Notes: generated by a model from the sequence alone, not told the origin. A stretch of 64,000 nt of DNA from Ochromonas danica (GCA_015146655.1 VKHL01000017.1:62001-126000), one strand, 5' to 3'. Counted from the first letter of the stretch, positions 1 to 10,582 are shown. Translations and numbers: made by a program.

Positions 1-1
1 G

Positions 2-2239
2 AAGACTTTCATCGAGTATGGCCACCAACTCTATGGAAAACACGTTCGAGGTGTGGATACAGCCTATGTGGATAATGGATATGTCTATCATACCACCTTT
101 GACAGCATAGACATGATACCTGATGGGACTTTGATCAATACTGGTGAGAACATATTACATTTAATCAAGGCCATGGCCAAGTATGCACCATCATCACCAC
201 GTTCGCCAGTCGATGGTACAAGCTTGGACGACCAGGAGAATGCCAAGGATAGAAGGAAATTTACCGGGGAAAAGTTGCGCAAAGTTGATGAAGTAATGAA
301 GAAAGACGAACAAGCCGTCTTTTTCGATTTGTTCCATTTGTTTTTGGTACACTATTCGGGTAATTCGATCACTTTCTACCACAGTTTAGTTGTGATACTA
401 GCAATATTAACAACCTGCTATATGATTCAAGTACATCATCAACGCTCGAAAGATCTTTTCTATGCGGTCTATATTGAAGGCATTACTGTATTTTATACTT
501 ATCTATGTGGTAATGTTGTGGGGATTCTAGCTTATGCATTCTTTCCAATGCGTTGGTATGACGGTGGAGTCGGGATTGCCTTGTTGATCTTCCTCCCATC
601 TGTCTCCTTCTTTGCGATCTACCTTCGTGCAGAATATTCTATTTCCTATTTAAAGCAAAATAAGCTACTGAAGCAGTTGGCAGTCTTAGTTCTTTGGATG
701 GTCTTCATAATTCCATGTATCTACCTCCAAGTAATGACTGCCTATTTGGGATGCTTATGGATAGCAGCCATTGTAGTAAGTGTGTGGGTCTATCATTTTG
801 CTGAGCGCAGTACCTGGGTATCTGCTCTTTCCTCTTCCAACTCCAAAATATCGTCTGTTGGTCCTAACAGACAAGAATTAGCGGACCATCTTTACATCTT
901 GTCCTTGTTTCCAATCATTTTGATTTGGTGCAAGGTAATTCATGCAACCTTGGTGATGGTCGTTCCTCTCTTTGGTAAAACAGGCACAGTGGTGCCAACG
1001 GATATTGCTTTGGGTGGTATGATAGCAATTCATCTTGGCTTGCCCTTGGGCAGCTTCTTATCCAATCATCTGCATCAACGATTGCACAAGAGTACCATTC
1101 GCTCAGGAATCATGGTGCTTCTGGCAATCTATCTCTGGCTAATGTTGGGCAGATCCTCCTACTCTGTGCATCACCCTAAGAGACTGTGGATTCAGCGCGT
1201 GGAGCGATACTATCGCCATGTCGATCCTGATCTTCCTGGTCATAAATGGAGATATCTTCCTCCACATATTAGAAAACAGCTTCAAGCTCCATCGAAAAGC
1301 AATTCTGACTTTGAAGTTGTATCAGATGAGGGAGTTTGGTTATCTGGTTTTGATGAGCGAGGAATAGATTTGCTAATGCCTTATATTTATCATTATTATG
1401 ATGGTACAGCTGCGGGGACGAGTACTCCCATATTTGGGCTGCTAGGAGAAAGTCTGGCCTATTTACAAAGCATGCATCGTACATATTTATCACCTAACCC
1501 ACTTGATCTTGAACGCAATATGGATTGTTCCATGTGGAATGGTGATTGTTTTTTCTCCTTTCCTTGGTACTTTCCTGTTCCTGATGCCTTGAGGCACGGT
1601 GTATATCTTCCGCTTCACTCCGCACCCCGTCATGCGGAGGGAAAGCATTTGGATTTTGCACGAGTTCCTCTAGACAACAAATTGAAAGTTATTACCAGAT
1701 CGCATTCGCTGAACAAGGATGAGATCAACAATCTGGTTGTTGTCAACGGCGGTTTGAAGCAACAGCTTGAAAGCTGTACTTTGGATCAGAACGCTGTCTA
1801 TCGCTTGATTGAGATTGACATTTTTGGTCCCTCTCATGTTAACCTTGCTATTCGAGATGAAGAAAATGGGGAAAGAGTTACCGCTTGGTGGCTTGATGAC
1901 CTTGTCTTCCGACCTATTAGTGGAGTGGAAGATAGAGCGAATGTTCTTGACCATTTGTCTTGTTCTGCCGCGAGAAGAAATGAAGGTTTGCATTACTTCC
2001 ATATCGCCTCGGGACGTTGTGATCCATCCACTAAAGACAACCAGCCTTACTTGTGCACTCACAGAAGGTTATTCTTCTTGGTGAGAGGCACCGAGCCCGT
2101 GGAATTGGTGGTCTATGGACATTATGTCGACCTTGTAGATGATAACCAAGTTGTAGGATTGATTAACAGTCTGCCGCCTTGGAGCCGCGGATCAGAATGG
2201 ACGAAATTTCCAAGTGTCTTGTTGAGTGACCTTGTCTAA
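2..2239 (+). CDS. ERMP1-like M28 metallopeptidase, 3' part
   Basis: This is the C-terminal 745 residues of an endoplasmic reticulum metallopeptidase 1 (ERMP1)-type protein. The frame is open to the left edge, so the start and most of the zinc peptidase domain lie outside the window. The first 60 residues match the end of the M28 peptidase domain: a GVDTAYVDNGYVYHTTFD stretch carries the last zinc-ligand histidine, followed by the family's I-P-x-G-T-x-x-x-x-G-E-N-x-L motif. About eight or nine hydrophobic membrane segments follow (roughly nt 360-1160), then a soluble C-terminal domain of about 350 residues, probably lumenal. That is the ERMP1 plan. Known ERMP1 proteins sit in the ER membrane. 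The stop is TAA at 2237-2239. No intron is visible in this part. The family call is strong; the substrate is unknown. Confidence 0.85.
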   Translation, partial: KTFIEYGHQLYGKHVRGVDTAYVDNGYVYHTTFDSIDMIPDGTLINTGENILHLIKAMAKYAPSSPRSPVDGTSLDDQENAKDRRKFTGEKLRKVDEVMKKDEQAVFFDLFHLFLVHYSGNSITFYHSLVVILAILTTCYMIQVHHQRSKDLFYAVYIEGITVFYTYLCGNVVGILAYAFFPMRWYDGGVGIALLIFLPSVSFFAIYLRAEYSISYLKQNKLLKQLAVLVLWMVFIIPCIYLQVMTAYLGCLWIAAIVVSVWVYHFAERSTWVSALSSSNSKISSVGPNRQELADHLYILSLFPIILIWCKVIHATLVMVVPLFGKTGTVVPTDIALGGMIAIHLGLPLGSFLSNHLHQRLHKSTIRSGIMVLLAIYLWLMLGRSSYSVHHPKRLWIQRVERYYRHVDPDLPGHKWRYLPPHIRKQLQAPSKSNSDFEVVSDEGVWLSGFDERGIDLLMPYIYHYYDGTAAGTSTPIFGLLGESLAYLQSMHRTYLSPNPLDLERNMDCSMWNGDCFFSFPWYFPVPDALRHGVYLPLHSAPRHAEGKHLDFARVPLDNKLKVITRSHSLNKDEINNLVVVNGGLKQQLESCTLDQNAVYRLIEIDIFGPSHVNLAIRDEENGERVTAWWLDDLVFRPISGVEDRANVLDHLSCSAARRNEGLHYFHIASGRCDPSTKDNQPYLCTHRRLFFLVRGTEPVELVVYGHYVDLVDDNQVVGLINSLPPWSRGSEWTKFPSVLLSDLV

Positions 2240-2518
2240 TATGTTTACGTTCCTTTGTGGAAGTAATCTTATGAATTTAGACTTAGCGACTGATGCATAT
2301 ACTATACAATGAACATTCATCATAACTAAGTTGAGAAGATATCAGAAAGGGAGTGTAAATGCAAAGCAGCATTTAAGAACTAACAAATTGTAAGGTATTC
2401 CATAATTTACTCCAAACAAAAGAACATAATTAAAAGGAGATTAATCGATTAAGAAGCGGAATGAGATCTGGTGAGATAAAATGAAAACAGATTTACTCTG
2501 ACAAGCAGCAGAAAAGGC

Positions 2519-2522
2519 AAAA
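2519..2522 (-). terminator. Pol III terminator of tRNA-Met
   Basis: On the minus strand a run of four T lies about 15 nt past the tRNA 3' end. This is a minimal RNA polymerase III stop signal. Confidence 0.5.
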
Positions 2523-2537
2523 GTTTTGACACACGAG

Positions 2538-2611
2538 TGCGGAATGCCAGGATCGAACTGGCGACCTCCGGATTATGAGACCGACGCTCTAACCAACTGA
2601 GCTAACCCCGC
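2538..2611 (-). tRNA. tRNA-Met (CAU), elongator
   Basis: The minus strand folds as a full cloverleaf. The 7-bp acceptor stem pairs GCGGGGT with ATTCCGC and is followed by discriminator A. The D arm is GCTC/GAGC, the anticodon loop is CTCATAA with anticodon CAU, and the T stem pairs GCCAG with CTGGC around loop TTCGATC. The A box (TAGCTCAGTTGG) and B box (GTTCGATCC) are near consensus. There is no intron. The G1:C72 pair and TTCG T loop indicate the elongator, not the initiator. The U31-U39 mismatch is also found in animal elongator tRNA-Met, which argues for a nuclear rather than plastid gene. Confidence 0.95.
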
Positions 2612-4010
2612 CAGGGGCGGATGTTCCGTGTGTTAGTGACTGCCACTCTGCTTTCAGGTCATATAAATAAAGTAATATAACGTTTCCGCCATTTTCAGGT
2701 GGATGATCATCTTTTGTGGACATGAGCATCAGAATGCGTTCTGAAGCGGTCAAGTATGTTGACTAGTTTAAAGCAGCAATACTGCTATCTCTTTGAGGAA
2801 TCGGAAATGTCAATGAAACAAAACATCAGACCTAACTGCTCTGGTTGCTAATCTGTCCCGGGTTATTGATGTATGAGAGGGTACAATTATGAAACAATAA
2901 CAGAATTGAAACAGAAGACCAGTCCTATTGGAGTATAGTCTGCATATTGAAGTGGTATGCAGTGTGATGATTCATATGATGTGGTGCCTTATTATTTTTC
3001 TGATTTGAAGGATCATGTTGAGTCAAGGTAAGCTTCAGAGGCTGTTACAGTTACTAAGAAATGGGATGAAAGGAATGGTAGCGTCATATGTTCATATAAC
3101 CTATCAAAGTTATTTGGCTGCTTGAGTGGTGTGCTTACAAGGATTGCTCGCGAAGAGATTGGAGATTGGATCCAAAAAAAAACATTTTGTTGAGCTCACT
3201 GCTGAGGACTTCAAGAAGTTGCTTTCCTCCAACTCACATGTAAAAAATACGCATAAAGACCTTGAGGCGGGATTTGCTCTTCACATTGCTACGTGTTAGT
3301 GCAGTTAGAATATAGTTGAAGTTTGTCGCTTAAAAGACAACCATCATCCTAATTGACGTGGATTGCCGTTACAGGTCACTGTATACCACGATATATTCGA
3401 ACGGTGAACTCGCTCGTAAGTAGAGTGATGGAAAGATATAATGTTTTCAGTGTTTGACCAACCCCTGACTCATGTACGTAGCAAGTTGTAGCAACATAAT
3501 ACGTACGTATAACAACTATGTTTAGGGTGATTGAGGGTAGGGTTAGATACAGAAAATGAATGAATTAAGGACATTTTGAGAAACAGGTGTCATCCCCCTA
3601 ACCCTCGTGCTACATATTTAGTAATGGCAATGTGGCGGCAATATTGGTCGTTAATATCATTATACTACATAGTAATTGTATTATTTGTGTATACTACTTA
3701 TATAGAGAGATACACGTAGCTATTAGTATGGTACATTGCATTTCTTCGGACAACTGATAAAGCCTAACAATAATAATGATAAAGCCGTACTAATTTTAGA
3801 ATCCAAACGAACCCTAATGTTCATGTCTACAGTACACGTTTGGGCAGCGGAAATTCCAGCAGCAACAACGTAATCGTTAAGTTAACAAGAAGAAGTTCTA
3901 CTGTGCTGCCTCCCTGTGCCGCTGAGGCTAGTGAAGAGAAAGCGGATTGATTAGAAAGAGGGAAGGATCGGCGTAAGGAAAGGGTTTTGCTGGAGTGATT
4001 AGCATTGAGC
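2612..4010. other. 1.4-kb intergenic region, no intact gene
   Basis: No convincing intact gene is visible. The region is AT-rich with scattered stops in all frames. A possible gene remnant lies at 2975-3299. Two short telomere-like motifs (agggtagggttag near 3535-3547 and its C-rich inverse near 3595-3605) are too short to mean much. Confidence 0.6.
2975..3299 (+). pseudogene. possible BTB/BACK-domain gene remnant
   Basis: One frame is open for about 210 nt apart from a single stop near 3029. It carries a stretch resembling the end of a BTB domain (SEAVTVTKKWDE). After a run of nine A near 3174-3182, the neighbouring frame continues with FVELTAEDFKKLLSSN, which resembles the start of a BACK domain, and ends at TAG 3297-3299. 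The frame change at the A tract suggests a decayed gene. The similarity is judged by eye from short motifs and is weak. Confidence 0.25.
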
Positions 4011-5513
4011 ATGTCTCATCATCACCATTCAACATCCCTTCCACAACTGAAGACTTTTCTTCGATATTGTTTCGCCTTCATCATTGGTGTGGGGGTGCTG
4101 GCGTCAACTTGGCAGCAGCTTCCCCTCTCCTCGTGGCGTCTTTCTCACACTTTTGATGCTCATCCTCATGGAATACATTTGCGTCGTTTAACAGAGGGCA
4201 ACGCTGTCACTCCTCCCCCTGCTACCACTACCAGTTCTGCAGCTGTCCCTTCTGTTACTCCGCCTCCTCCTGTCGCTGCTGACAACATTATCCCCCCTGC
4301 TCCAAGTTCACCAAGTACCCCCGCTAATAATTCTCCACCCCCTGTTGCTCCCAGTTCTCCAGTGGTCTCTGTTAATAGTCCTCCACCTGTCCCTATTGTT
4401 CAAGGTTCGCCCCCCAATACCCCGAGTCCACCTGCTCCAAGTTCCCCAACTTCTCCAGCTGGCACTGATGCTCGTTCCCCTGAGAGTCTCCCAGCTGCAT
4501 CTCCTGCCTCTGATATTGCTGTCGCAAGCCTAACCATAACCACCAACAGCAATGACAGTGACATTAGCAGCAATGCGCACAAAATAGTGTTTACAACATC
4601 CAGTGCTGTCTTGGAGAAAAAGGCCGAACGACCTGGTGTCATCGTCTTAGGCATGCACCGCTCCGGTACTTCCTTGCTGACAGGTCTAATGAGCATGACA
4701 GGACTAAAGACTGGCGAACCTCTTCTAGACCCAACACCAGAGAATCCGAAAGGTTATTTTGAACGAAAAGATCTCTTTTTACAAAATGAAGGTTTGTTTA
4801 TGTTACAGAATATTAATTATGCCAATGGAACATATCGCTATGATCCAATGAGGGGTTTGGTACATATTTTGAAATACAGACATATGGGGGATTTCTTTAT
4901 CAATGGAACGAATGCCTTGATGTTCTTAAATGGCCCCGCGAATTATCCATGGATTGTTAAAGATCCTCGTCTCTGTATTACTATTCGCACTTGGCTTCCT
5001 TTGTTGAACTTCCTTCCTGCAGTACTGTTTACTTACCGGCATCCATTGGATTCTGCGAAGTCTATCCATGATCGAACTTATGAGAAGTATGATTTATCTG
5101 TCGGGTTAAAGATGTGGTATGTCTATAATCGACGTGCAATAATGCAATCACATGACCTATGTCGTGTCGTGACTTCGGCACGAAGAGTTGTTCGAAGTAC
5201 AGAATCAGAATTGAAGCGTGTTTACGAAGAGTTGAAGTTTGGTTGTGGAGTACCTATCCCACGAGAGTTGACCCGAGAAGATATATCATCTTTCATAGAC
5301 ATGAGTTTGCAACATGGAAGAACATCCCTATCTAGATCACCCTGTGAGCATCATCATGCTGATCATGCGCATGTTACTCGTGTTTGGAATTCAACACACC
5401 ACCCTGAAAGATTTGCTCTTTACAGGGAATGTCTTCGCGTTTATTGTGCGATGGAGGATGGCGCAGCTTTTTCTCCATCGTTCGAATGGAATTTCGATAT
5501 TCGAGACGAATAG
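4011..5513 (+). CDS. type II membrane sulfotransferase
   Basis: This 500-residue protein probably transfers sulfate from PAPS to a glycan or protein in the Golgi. I chose the ATG at 4011 because the in-frame TTG six bases upstream is not a eukaryotic start. The N-terminus has a His run and one hydrophobic anchor (about residues 15-35). A Pro/Ser/Thr-rich stem follows (about 65-170), then the catalytic domain. The 5'-phosphosulfate loop is GMHRSGTSLL at about residue 213. A DPR motif near 320 and the YRHPLDSAKSIHDR stretch near 345 fit the 3'-phosphate binding part of the sulfotransferase family. The C-terminal third has a His-rich patch. It is a single exon. The family assignment is strong; the acceptor is unknown. 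Confidence 0.8.
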   Translation: MSHHHHSTSLPQLKTFLRYCFAFIIGVGVLASTWQQLPLSSWRLSHTFDAHPHGIHLRRLTEGNAVTPPPATTTSSAAVPSVTPPPPVAADNIIPPAPSSPSTPANNSPPPVAPSSPVVSVNSPPPVPIVQGSPPNTPSPPAPSSPTSPAGTDARSPESLPAASPASDIAVASLTITTNSNDSDISSNAHKIVFTTSSAVLEKKAERPGVIVLGMHRSGTSLLTGLMSMTGLKTGEPLLDPTPENPKGYFERKDLFLQNEGLFMLQNINYANGTYRYDPMRGLVHILKYRHMGDFFINGTNALMFLNGPANYPWIVKDPRLCITIRTWLPLLNFLPAVLFTYRHPLDSAKSIHDRTYEKYDLSVGLKMWYVYNRRAIMQSHDLCRVVTSARRVVRSTESELKRVYEELKFGCGVPIPRELTREDISSFIDMSLQHGRTSLSRSPCEHHHADHAHVTRVWNSTHHPERFALYRECLRVYCAMEDGAAFSPSFEWNFDIRDE

Positions 5514-5605
5514 AATATGTAAATTAGGAACAGTATGTTTGTACTCTTCTTGGGACTTGGACTTGCAACAGTGATTGCTTCCTCCAGATGGGTTTGTACA
5601 GTATC

Positions 5606-5730
5606 TGTTGATCTGCTTTGGTAAAGATAATTTAGTGCGTAGCGTATTCCATTGCTTTGATGAGGAAATTGTTTTGGTGACGAAACAGACCTTTCTGAGA
5701 AAAACCACCACGTCCTTAGAAACAGAAACA
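5606..5730 (+). repeat. 125-bp repeat, copy 1
   Basis: This stretch matches 8496-8620 at roughly 90% with a few one-base indels. It lies 92 bp past the sulfotransferase stop and upstream of the LRR pseudogene pair; the second copy lies downstream of that pair. It could be a leftover of a larger tandem unit or an untranslated region shared by family members. Confidence 0.75.
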
Positions 5731-5908
5731 AGAAAAGGAGAACCCCGCAACATCCTTCTTCCAATTTCAACTTCTCCATAAACTCGCTGAGAGAGGTGTA
5801 TTTGCTGGTTTTACGACTTTATTGAGGCGATGTACATTTTGCGTAAAGATGCACACACGTAAACCACAAAAACAAATTAGAGTTCCCTGGATGACAAAGT
5901 CATGTTTG

Positions 5909-5944
5909 AAGAAGAAGATGAAGAAGAAGAAGAAGAAGAAGAAG
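5909..5944 (+). repeat. (GAA)n microsatellite
   Basis: An imperfect run of about twelve GAA/GAT triplets in non-coding DNA. It creates a spurious lysine-rich reading frame, which I do not call as a gene. Confidence 0.8.
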
Positions 5945-6097
5945 ACAGCATGCTTGCTGGAATATGGTGACACATTCAAATCAACCTTGAACTCTGTGAA
6001 CAAATCAATATTAATATCGGATATGGTCATGAACGAGAATTCCATGGAATGGGAAAAAGGGAGAATTCCATGGAATTGGAGTGGTTTGAACAGCACA

Positions 6098-7812
6098 ATG
6101 AATGATGATAGTCTAATGACGGAACAGAACATGAAGCAGAATAAGATCTGGGAGCAGCTGCCTAGAGCTCTTCTTCACTGTCTTTATTCCTAGTGGTTGA
6201 CTTGGTCAGATCTGTCTGTCTTGGATATCACTTGTCTGGGTGAAGAAGATCGAGAGGAGTGGTTGTCTTCTCTATCTTCCCTCGCGATGACAGAGACACC
6301 CAATAACTTGACAAAAGTTGTGTATGGTGCTCCTTATGATAAGAAATACACGATAAGCTACTATCAATGGCTTGGTAGTCGAAAAGTGCTAGTGAGGAAT
6401 AAGTTCCCCGTCCGTGACCTTTTGTCCTACTCTTCACTCCATCTTGATAGATGAAGCTGGATTGTTTAGCTTGGGAAAAGAAATACACAATGATTATTCA
6501 TTTTTAGGCTCTCGCTTATCATCTTTCTTTCGTCACTGTAACTGAATGAAGTGAATGTCTTAGGTCCTGTCCGCTGGCCGCCAAGTGAAAAACATGGAAA
6601 GGGATATGCCAGAGTAGATTCTGTTCTATACACCACACTGAGTAATCAGCTACAAGCTAATACCTTGAAGAAGCTGCGAGTTCTTATACGTCATTCTGAT
6701 GAATTAGTCTGTAGTGAGATAGAGAATTTACTGCGCAAGCATATGAACAGCTTGCAGGAGTTGGTAGTGTATGATGATAGTCATGGTCCAGAGTATGTGG
6801 GATGGAGTCATATTTTTAAATGTCTCATTCAATCAAGACATGCCTTATGTGTGCTGGATGTATGGATGCAAAGGGTGAGGTTTGATAACAGAAAGGCATT
6901 GTTATTGGAATATCTCTCTTTAGCGGGAATGTCGTTGAAGATTTTGAAGTTTGGATATCGTGCGGATGATTTCGTTTCAAACGAGGAGTTATTGAAATCG
7001 ATTGGGACATCCTGCCCAAAGTTGGAGAGTTTATTAATGGATACTTATGGAGGGAGTTTCGTGACCAGACCATCCATTATCTACCATCTTTGCCCCAACC
7101 TCAAATCCTTCAGTGAAGTATCCTTCAAGTTGGAAGCTGATGAGATGAAGAATAGTGTAAACCTGGACATCAGAATTCTTCTACACGAGGGTTTCGTGAA
7201 GATTGTACGGAATGTTTGTGTTTTGTGTTAGAAAGAGGACAGTATGATCAGGTGGGATTGACTCTGTCACACTCGGAGTTGACAAATGATGAATGGTCTG
7301 TTATGAAGAGTAAAGTGGGAGGCAAGCTAACTTCTGTGAGTGCTGCAATATCGGGAGATATCTTAGTGGACTTGTTGAAGGAGAATCCTCGATTGCAAGT
7401 GTTGAAGGTAAATGGTTATAATGAGGAGAGGATTGAGTTGAGCAATCGGAGTCTATCAACAATAGCCGAGTATGTTCAGAACTTGATAGAATTAACCATC
7501 ACAATGCGTGGTGAGGCCCATTTCACTGATGAGATGATAAGTCACATGATTCGAAGATGCACGAAGTTGGAGGTATTACACATTCCCGATGCTGGATGTG
7601 AGAGTATATTGTGTGCAGCGCAGTATCTTCCAAGACTGAGGGAGGTGATGTTACTTAAAACTGTGGGGAATGCAGCAGCTATTTGTGCTTTGTTGAATAG
7701 TGAAGAAGCTAGATGGTCATTATGTTTGAAAGAGGGCACTATCGGCCATGGGAGAAAAGTTTACTTGCAGTACGATTTTGATTCTCGTAGCTGGGAAGGA
7801 TACTGGGGATAA
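6098..7812 (+). pseudogene. LRR/RNI-like protein gene, decayed copy A
   Basis: The region encodes leucine-rich-repeat-like protein of the RNI/F-box type, but in pieces. Frame 2 from ATG 6098 reads an F-box-like IWEQLPRALLHCLYS, then a TAG at 6191-6193, then LTWSDLSVLDITCLGEEDRE in the same frame to a stop at 6452. The frame resumes near 6551 and runs to 7231 with repeats such as LEYLSLAGMSLKILKFG and SCPKLESLLMDTYGG. Frame 1 then continues from about 7216 to 7812 with NPRLQVLKVNGYN and CTKLEVLHIPDAG. An intron may explain 6455-6560 (an acceptor-like tcttag ends at 6561), but the TAG and the frame change near 7210 suggest a broken gene. It might instead be two short live genes. Copy B at 7867 is homologous. 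Confidence 0.55.
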
Positions 7813-7866
7813 GGGTTGTATTGTAAAGCAGATATTCGCTGTGAGGTTTTAGGGCCTGGGTTAAAT

Positions 7867-8370
7867 TTATCATCTTTCTTTCGTCACTGTAGTCGTCTGA
7901 ACGAAGTGATGAAAGTCTAAGGTCCCTATTGGTTATTAAACAAATAAAGAAAGAGAACATGCTACGATAGAATCTGTTCTATACTATACAACACATTGAA
8001 TAATCAGTTAAAAGCCAATACCTTGAAGAGGCCGTGAGTTCTTTTGATGAAGAAGCCTGTAGTGAAGAAATGGAGAATTTGTTGTGCAAGCACATGAACA
8101 GCTTGCAGGAGTTGGAAGTGAGTGATCGTGGTAAAGACCCAGAGTATGTAGCCTGGAATCATGTTTTCAAGTGTCTCATTCAATCAAGACACTATCTTTT
8201 AAGACTGAGGAAGGCATTGATGTTGAAGGGAGTGTAACAGCTATTGATGCCTTGCTAGATAGTGAGGAAGTGAGATGATTATGATGTTTGAAAGAAGGCG
8301 CTGTATAATTTGAATTTTGCTTCAAATACGATGTGGCATCTTGCCGATGGAAAGTTGTTACTGGAAAGTA
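7867..8370 (+). pseudogene. LRR/RNI-like gene, internally deleted copy B
   Basis: This is a tandem, shrunken relative of copy A. Its start matches 6516 onward (ttatcatctttctttcgtc), and the coding part CSEEMENLLCKHMNSLQEL matches copy A's CSEIENLLRKHMNSLQEL. At about 8198 the sequence jumps from the middle of the copy A gene to its last part (RLRKALMLKGV, then a degraded DALLDSEEVR and CLKEGA), so roughly 800 bp are missing. Several stops follow. It is clearly non-functional as a full LRR protein. Confidence 0.7.
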
Positions 8371-8495
8371 GCAAAGCGGTTGTGCTTCACCTAGAGATGC
8401 AGTGAGATCGTGACACTTAGTTCTGACCAATAAGTAAACACTTATTTTGATGCTATTGAGGAAACTGATTCTATGTCATATACACAACGCATTCT

Positions 8496-8620
8496 TGTTG
8501 ATCTGCTTTGGTAACGATAATTTAGTGCGTACAGTATTCAATTGCTTTGATGAGGAAATTGTTTTGGTGATGAAATAGACCTTTCTGAGAAAAACACCAC
8601 GTCCTTAGCTACAGACACAC
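8496..8620 (+). repeat. 125-bp repeat, copy 2
   Basis: Second copy of the repeat at 5606-5730. It lies between LRR copy B and the 3' end of the SPX gene. Apart from it, 8371-8765 shows nothing recognisable. Confidence 0.75.
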
Positions 8621-8765
8621 AGAGAACAGGTACTACAAGGTAATGTTTACGCATAGGTCTTCCTAAGCACTACTAGAGAAATCAAATTCGATCTGACAGG
8701 AGATCAAGCAAGAACAGCTGAAATGCCAACGCTCGTTTAGACACCCTTTTTCAATCGTAACACAG

Positions 8766-10217
8766 CTAGACAACACGAGCCTTTTTTGGAAGAGGAGGAT
8801 GGAAGCCTTGTATGGACACGTGCTCTTCTTCCTCTTCTTTCACTTCTTCGTCTGTAACGCTGCCTCCTCCATCTTCCCCCTTGGCTCTCTTATCTCCTGC
8901 AATAGTGGATAGATTGGATTGTTCTTGAGTTACGGGATCGTTTTCGGTTGGTTTGACTGTTTTATGCATCCAAGATAAGGCAAGGTGTAGATCTGGAGAA
9001 GTGCTGGGAGTAGTGCTATGGTTGAGCTTCATGGCAGCATCCACCAGAAGACTGGTCGCAGCATCTAGCTTTTCGCTAATTTCCTCTTCTTGTGCATCTT
9101 TCTCTTCTTTCTCACCTGCTACAGATCCACCATCAGAGCGAGGATGATCATCAGACAGATTTGATGGGAGGGTGAGAGGACCATTACCATCCACAATCCC
9201 CTGGGCCGCACTGGAGGAGAGTGAATCGTGTTGTTGATCATCAACTTGGCGTTCTTCCGCCTGCATGCGGCTGGCTTGAAGATTCAAATCACGAATAGCA
9301 TCAATAAACAGGCGTTCTTCATCTTGTAACGGCATGGCAGACTCCATCATTTGGATATCTTGGAAGAGTTTTTCAGATCCTTTAATAAGATCCAAGATAT
9401 AGGAATAGTTTGTGAAATTCTGATTTTGCATCACTTTATCCATGAAGGCTTTGCGAGTTATATATCTAAAGGCATAATGTTATGTGATGTTTGATTAGCG
9501 TATGGTGAGGGGAAAATGGAAAGTTTGTCTAACCCCGTGCATTTGTCATGTTTCTTGAGAATTTTGCTAAATCCACAATAGTTCATAATAGCGAAATTTT
9601 CCAATAATAAAACATCTTTGTAAAACTTGACACAAGCACTTAAAAGTCGTGTCCAAGTATACTTATCATGGACCACTTCTTTCTCTTGGAGCATCTGATA
9701 GGATTCCCAAATACGCTCCCAGCGGATGCGAAACTCTTGCTGAGCTTGATCAAAGAAGTCACTGGTTTTCTTAAGCTCTTTACGTAAGAGCTTAAAGAAT
9801 TCCACCTCGAGGGTGGAAGAGGACAAGGCTTGTGGCTGGGAAGAGGGCGGCAGATTGCCTGCCTCGTGCTTCTGCCCGCCGTTGGCTTCCACAATACCTT
9901 TGATCTTCTTCTTTAAGAACTTGTAGTTAATCCAATATTGCCTAAGCAAAAGACCACCATAGAAAGAAGAGAAAGAAGAAGAAGAAGAACAATTCCGTTA
10001 TTCAAAAAGCACAAGAAGAAGAAGATGAAGAGTGTGTGTGGTGAGGAGATGATAATTCAGAGGAACAACACAATGCCAGTAGTGTGAGAAAATAAAGAAG
10101 AATAACCAATTTGATCTATATGGTAGAGAGGGTAAAATGACTGTGACAAGACTTGGCTTACCCCCATTCTGCATTGGAGATGGCCACGACTTGAATAAGA
10201 TTCTTGCCAAACTTCAT
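8766..10217 (-). CDS. SPX-domain protein, three exons
   Basis: The spliced gene is complement(8766..9465, 9534..9941, 10162..10217), giving 387 residues. Introns are 220 and 68 nt, both GT-AG, and the phases match (1164 nt coding). Exon 1 gives MKFGKNLIQVVAISNAEWG. Exon 2 adds YWINYKFLKKKIKG, the classic SPX start with its lysine cluster (K26, K29-K31, K33). The exon 2-3 junction restores KKHDKCTGYITRKAF (about 148-162), the second basic SPX helix. These lysines bind inositol pyrophosphates in known SPX proteins, which sense phosphate status. The SPX domain ends near residue 195. The remainder is acidic, low complexity and has no second domain, so this is an SPX-only type, perhaps a regulator of phosphate or polyphosphate metabolism. 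It is divergent from the PLK4-like gene. Confidence 0.9.
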
Positions 10218-10582
10218 CACAATTTATTGAAATCTCTCACTAGAAGGAATATCACCAGAAAATAATAGCCAAGAAATAGGAATCAATAAGGTTGAAAGAA
10301 TAATAGTAGATAGAATATAAAGAAAATATGGTTCGGTTCAAAGTAGATCTACGAGGTGGTCGATGGAATCGAATATTCGCATTGACCTCAAAAGAACCTT
10401 CCCGCCCCAAAAATAGGCGGTGGCCTTTTTACCCCATTAAGAGAAGGGATAAACATGTTTTAACATGTTAAAACAAGGGAAAAATCAAATTCAAAAAAAA
10501 CAGCCGAAACATTCCATTGTTTGATCCATCCATTGAGAAGAATAGAGTAAAATTAGACGGTATAATAAATTAATAATCATTA
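10218..10582. promoter_or_regulatory. divergent promoter region, SPX / PLK4-like
   Basis: These 365 bp separate two start codons pointing apart, so they probably hold both promoters. A G/C island at 10399-10421 includes cttcccgcccc and aggcgg; the first is one base off an E2F site. A perfect 18-bp palindrome lies at 10457-10474. No clear TATA box was identified. Confidence 0.5.
10457..10474. repeat. perfect 18-bp palindrome
   Basis: GTTTTAACATGTTAAAAC equals its own reverse complement. It lies 109-126 bp before the PLK4-like ATG, inside the divergent promoter. It could bind a dimeric factor. AT-rich palindromes also occur by chance. Confidence 0.7.

Noticed and set aside
3533-3605. Telomere-like motifs agggtagggttag and ccctaaccct
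   Set aside because: Each is barely two units long and they are inverted to each other. No real telomere array is present.
5822-6193. 123-codon frame with a lysine run
   Set aside because: The run is a GAA microsatellite. Only the last 31 codons (from 6098) look related to the LRR pseudogene.
7205-7232. Tiny intron in LRR copy A (gt at 7205 to ag at 7231)
   Set aside because: About 27 bp is shorter than any other intron here (58-220 nt), so a frame change in a dying gene is more likely.
10399-10406. E2F binding site upstream of the PLK4-like gene
   Set aside because: One base off the consensus and a short motif; cannot be told from chance.
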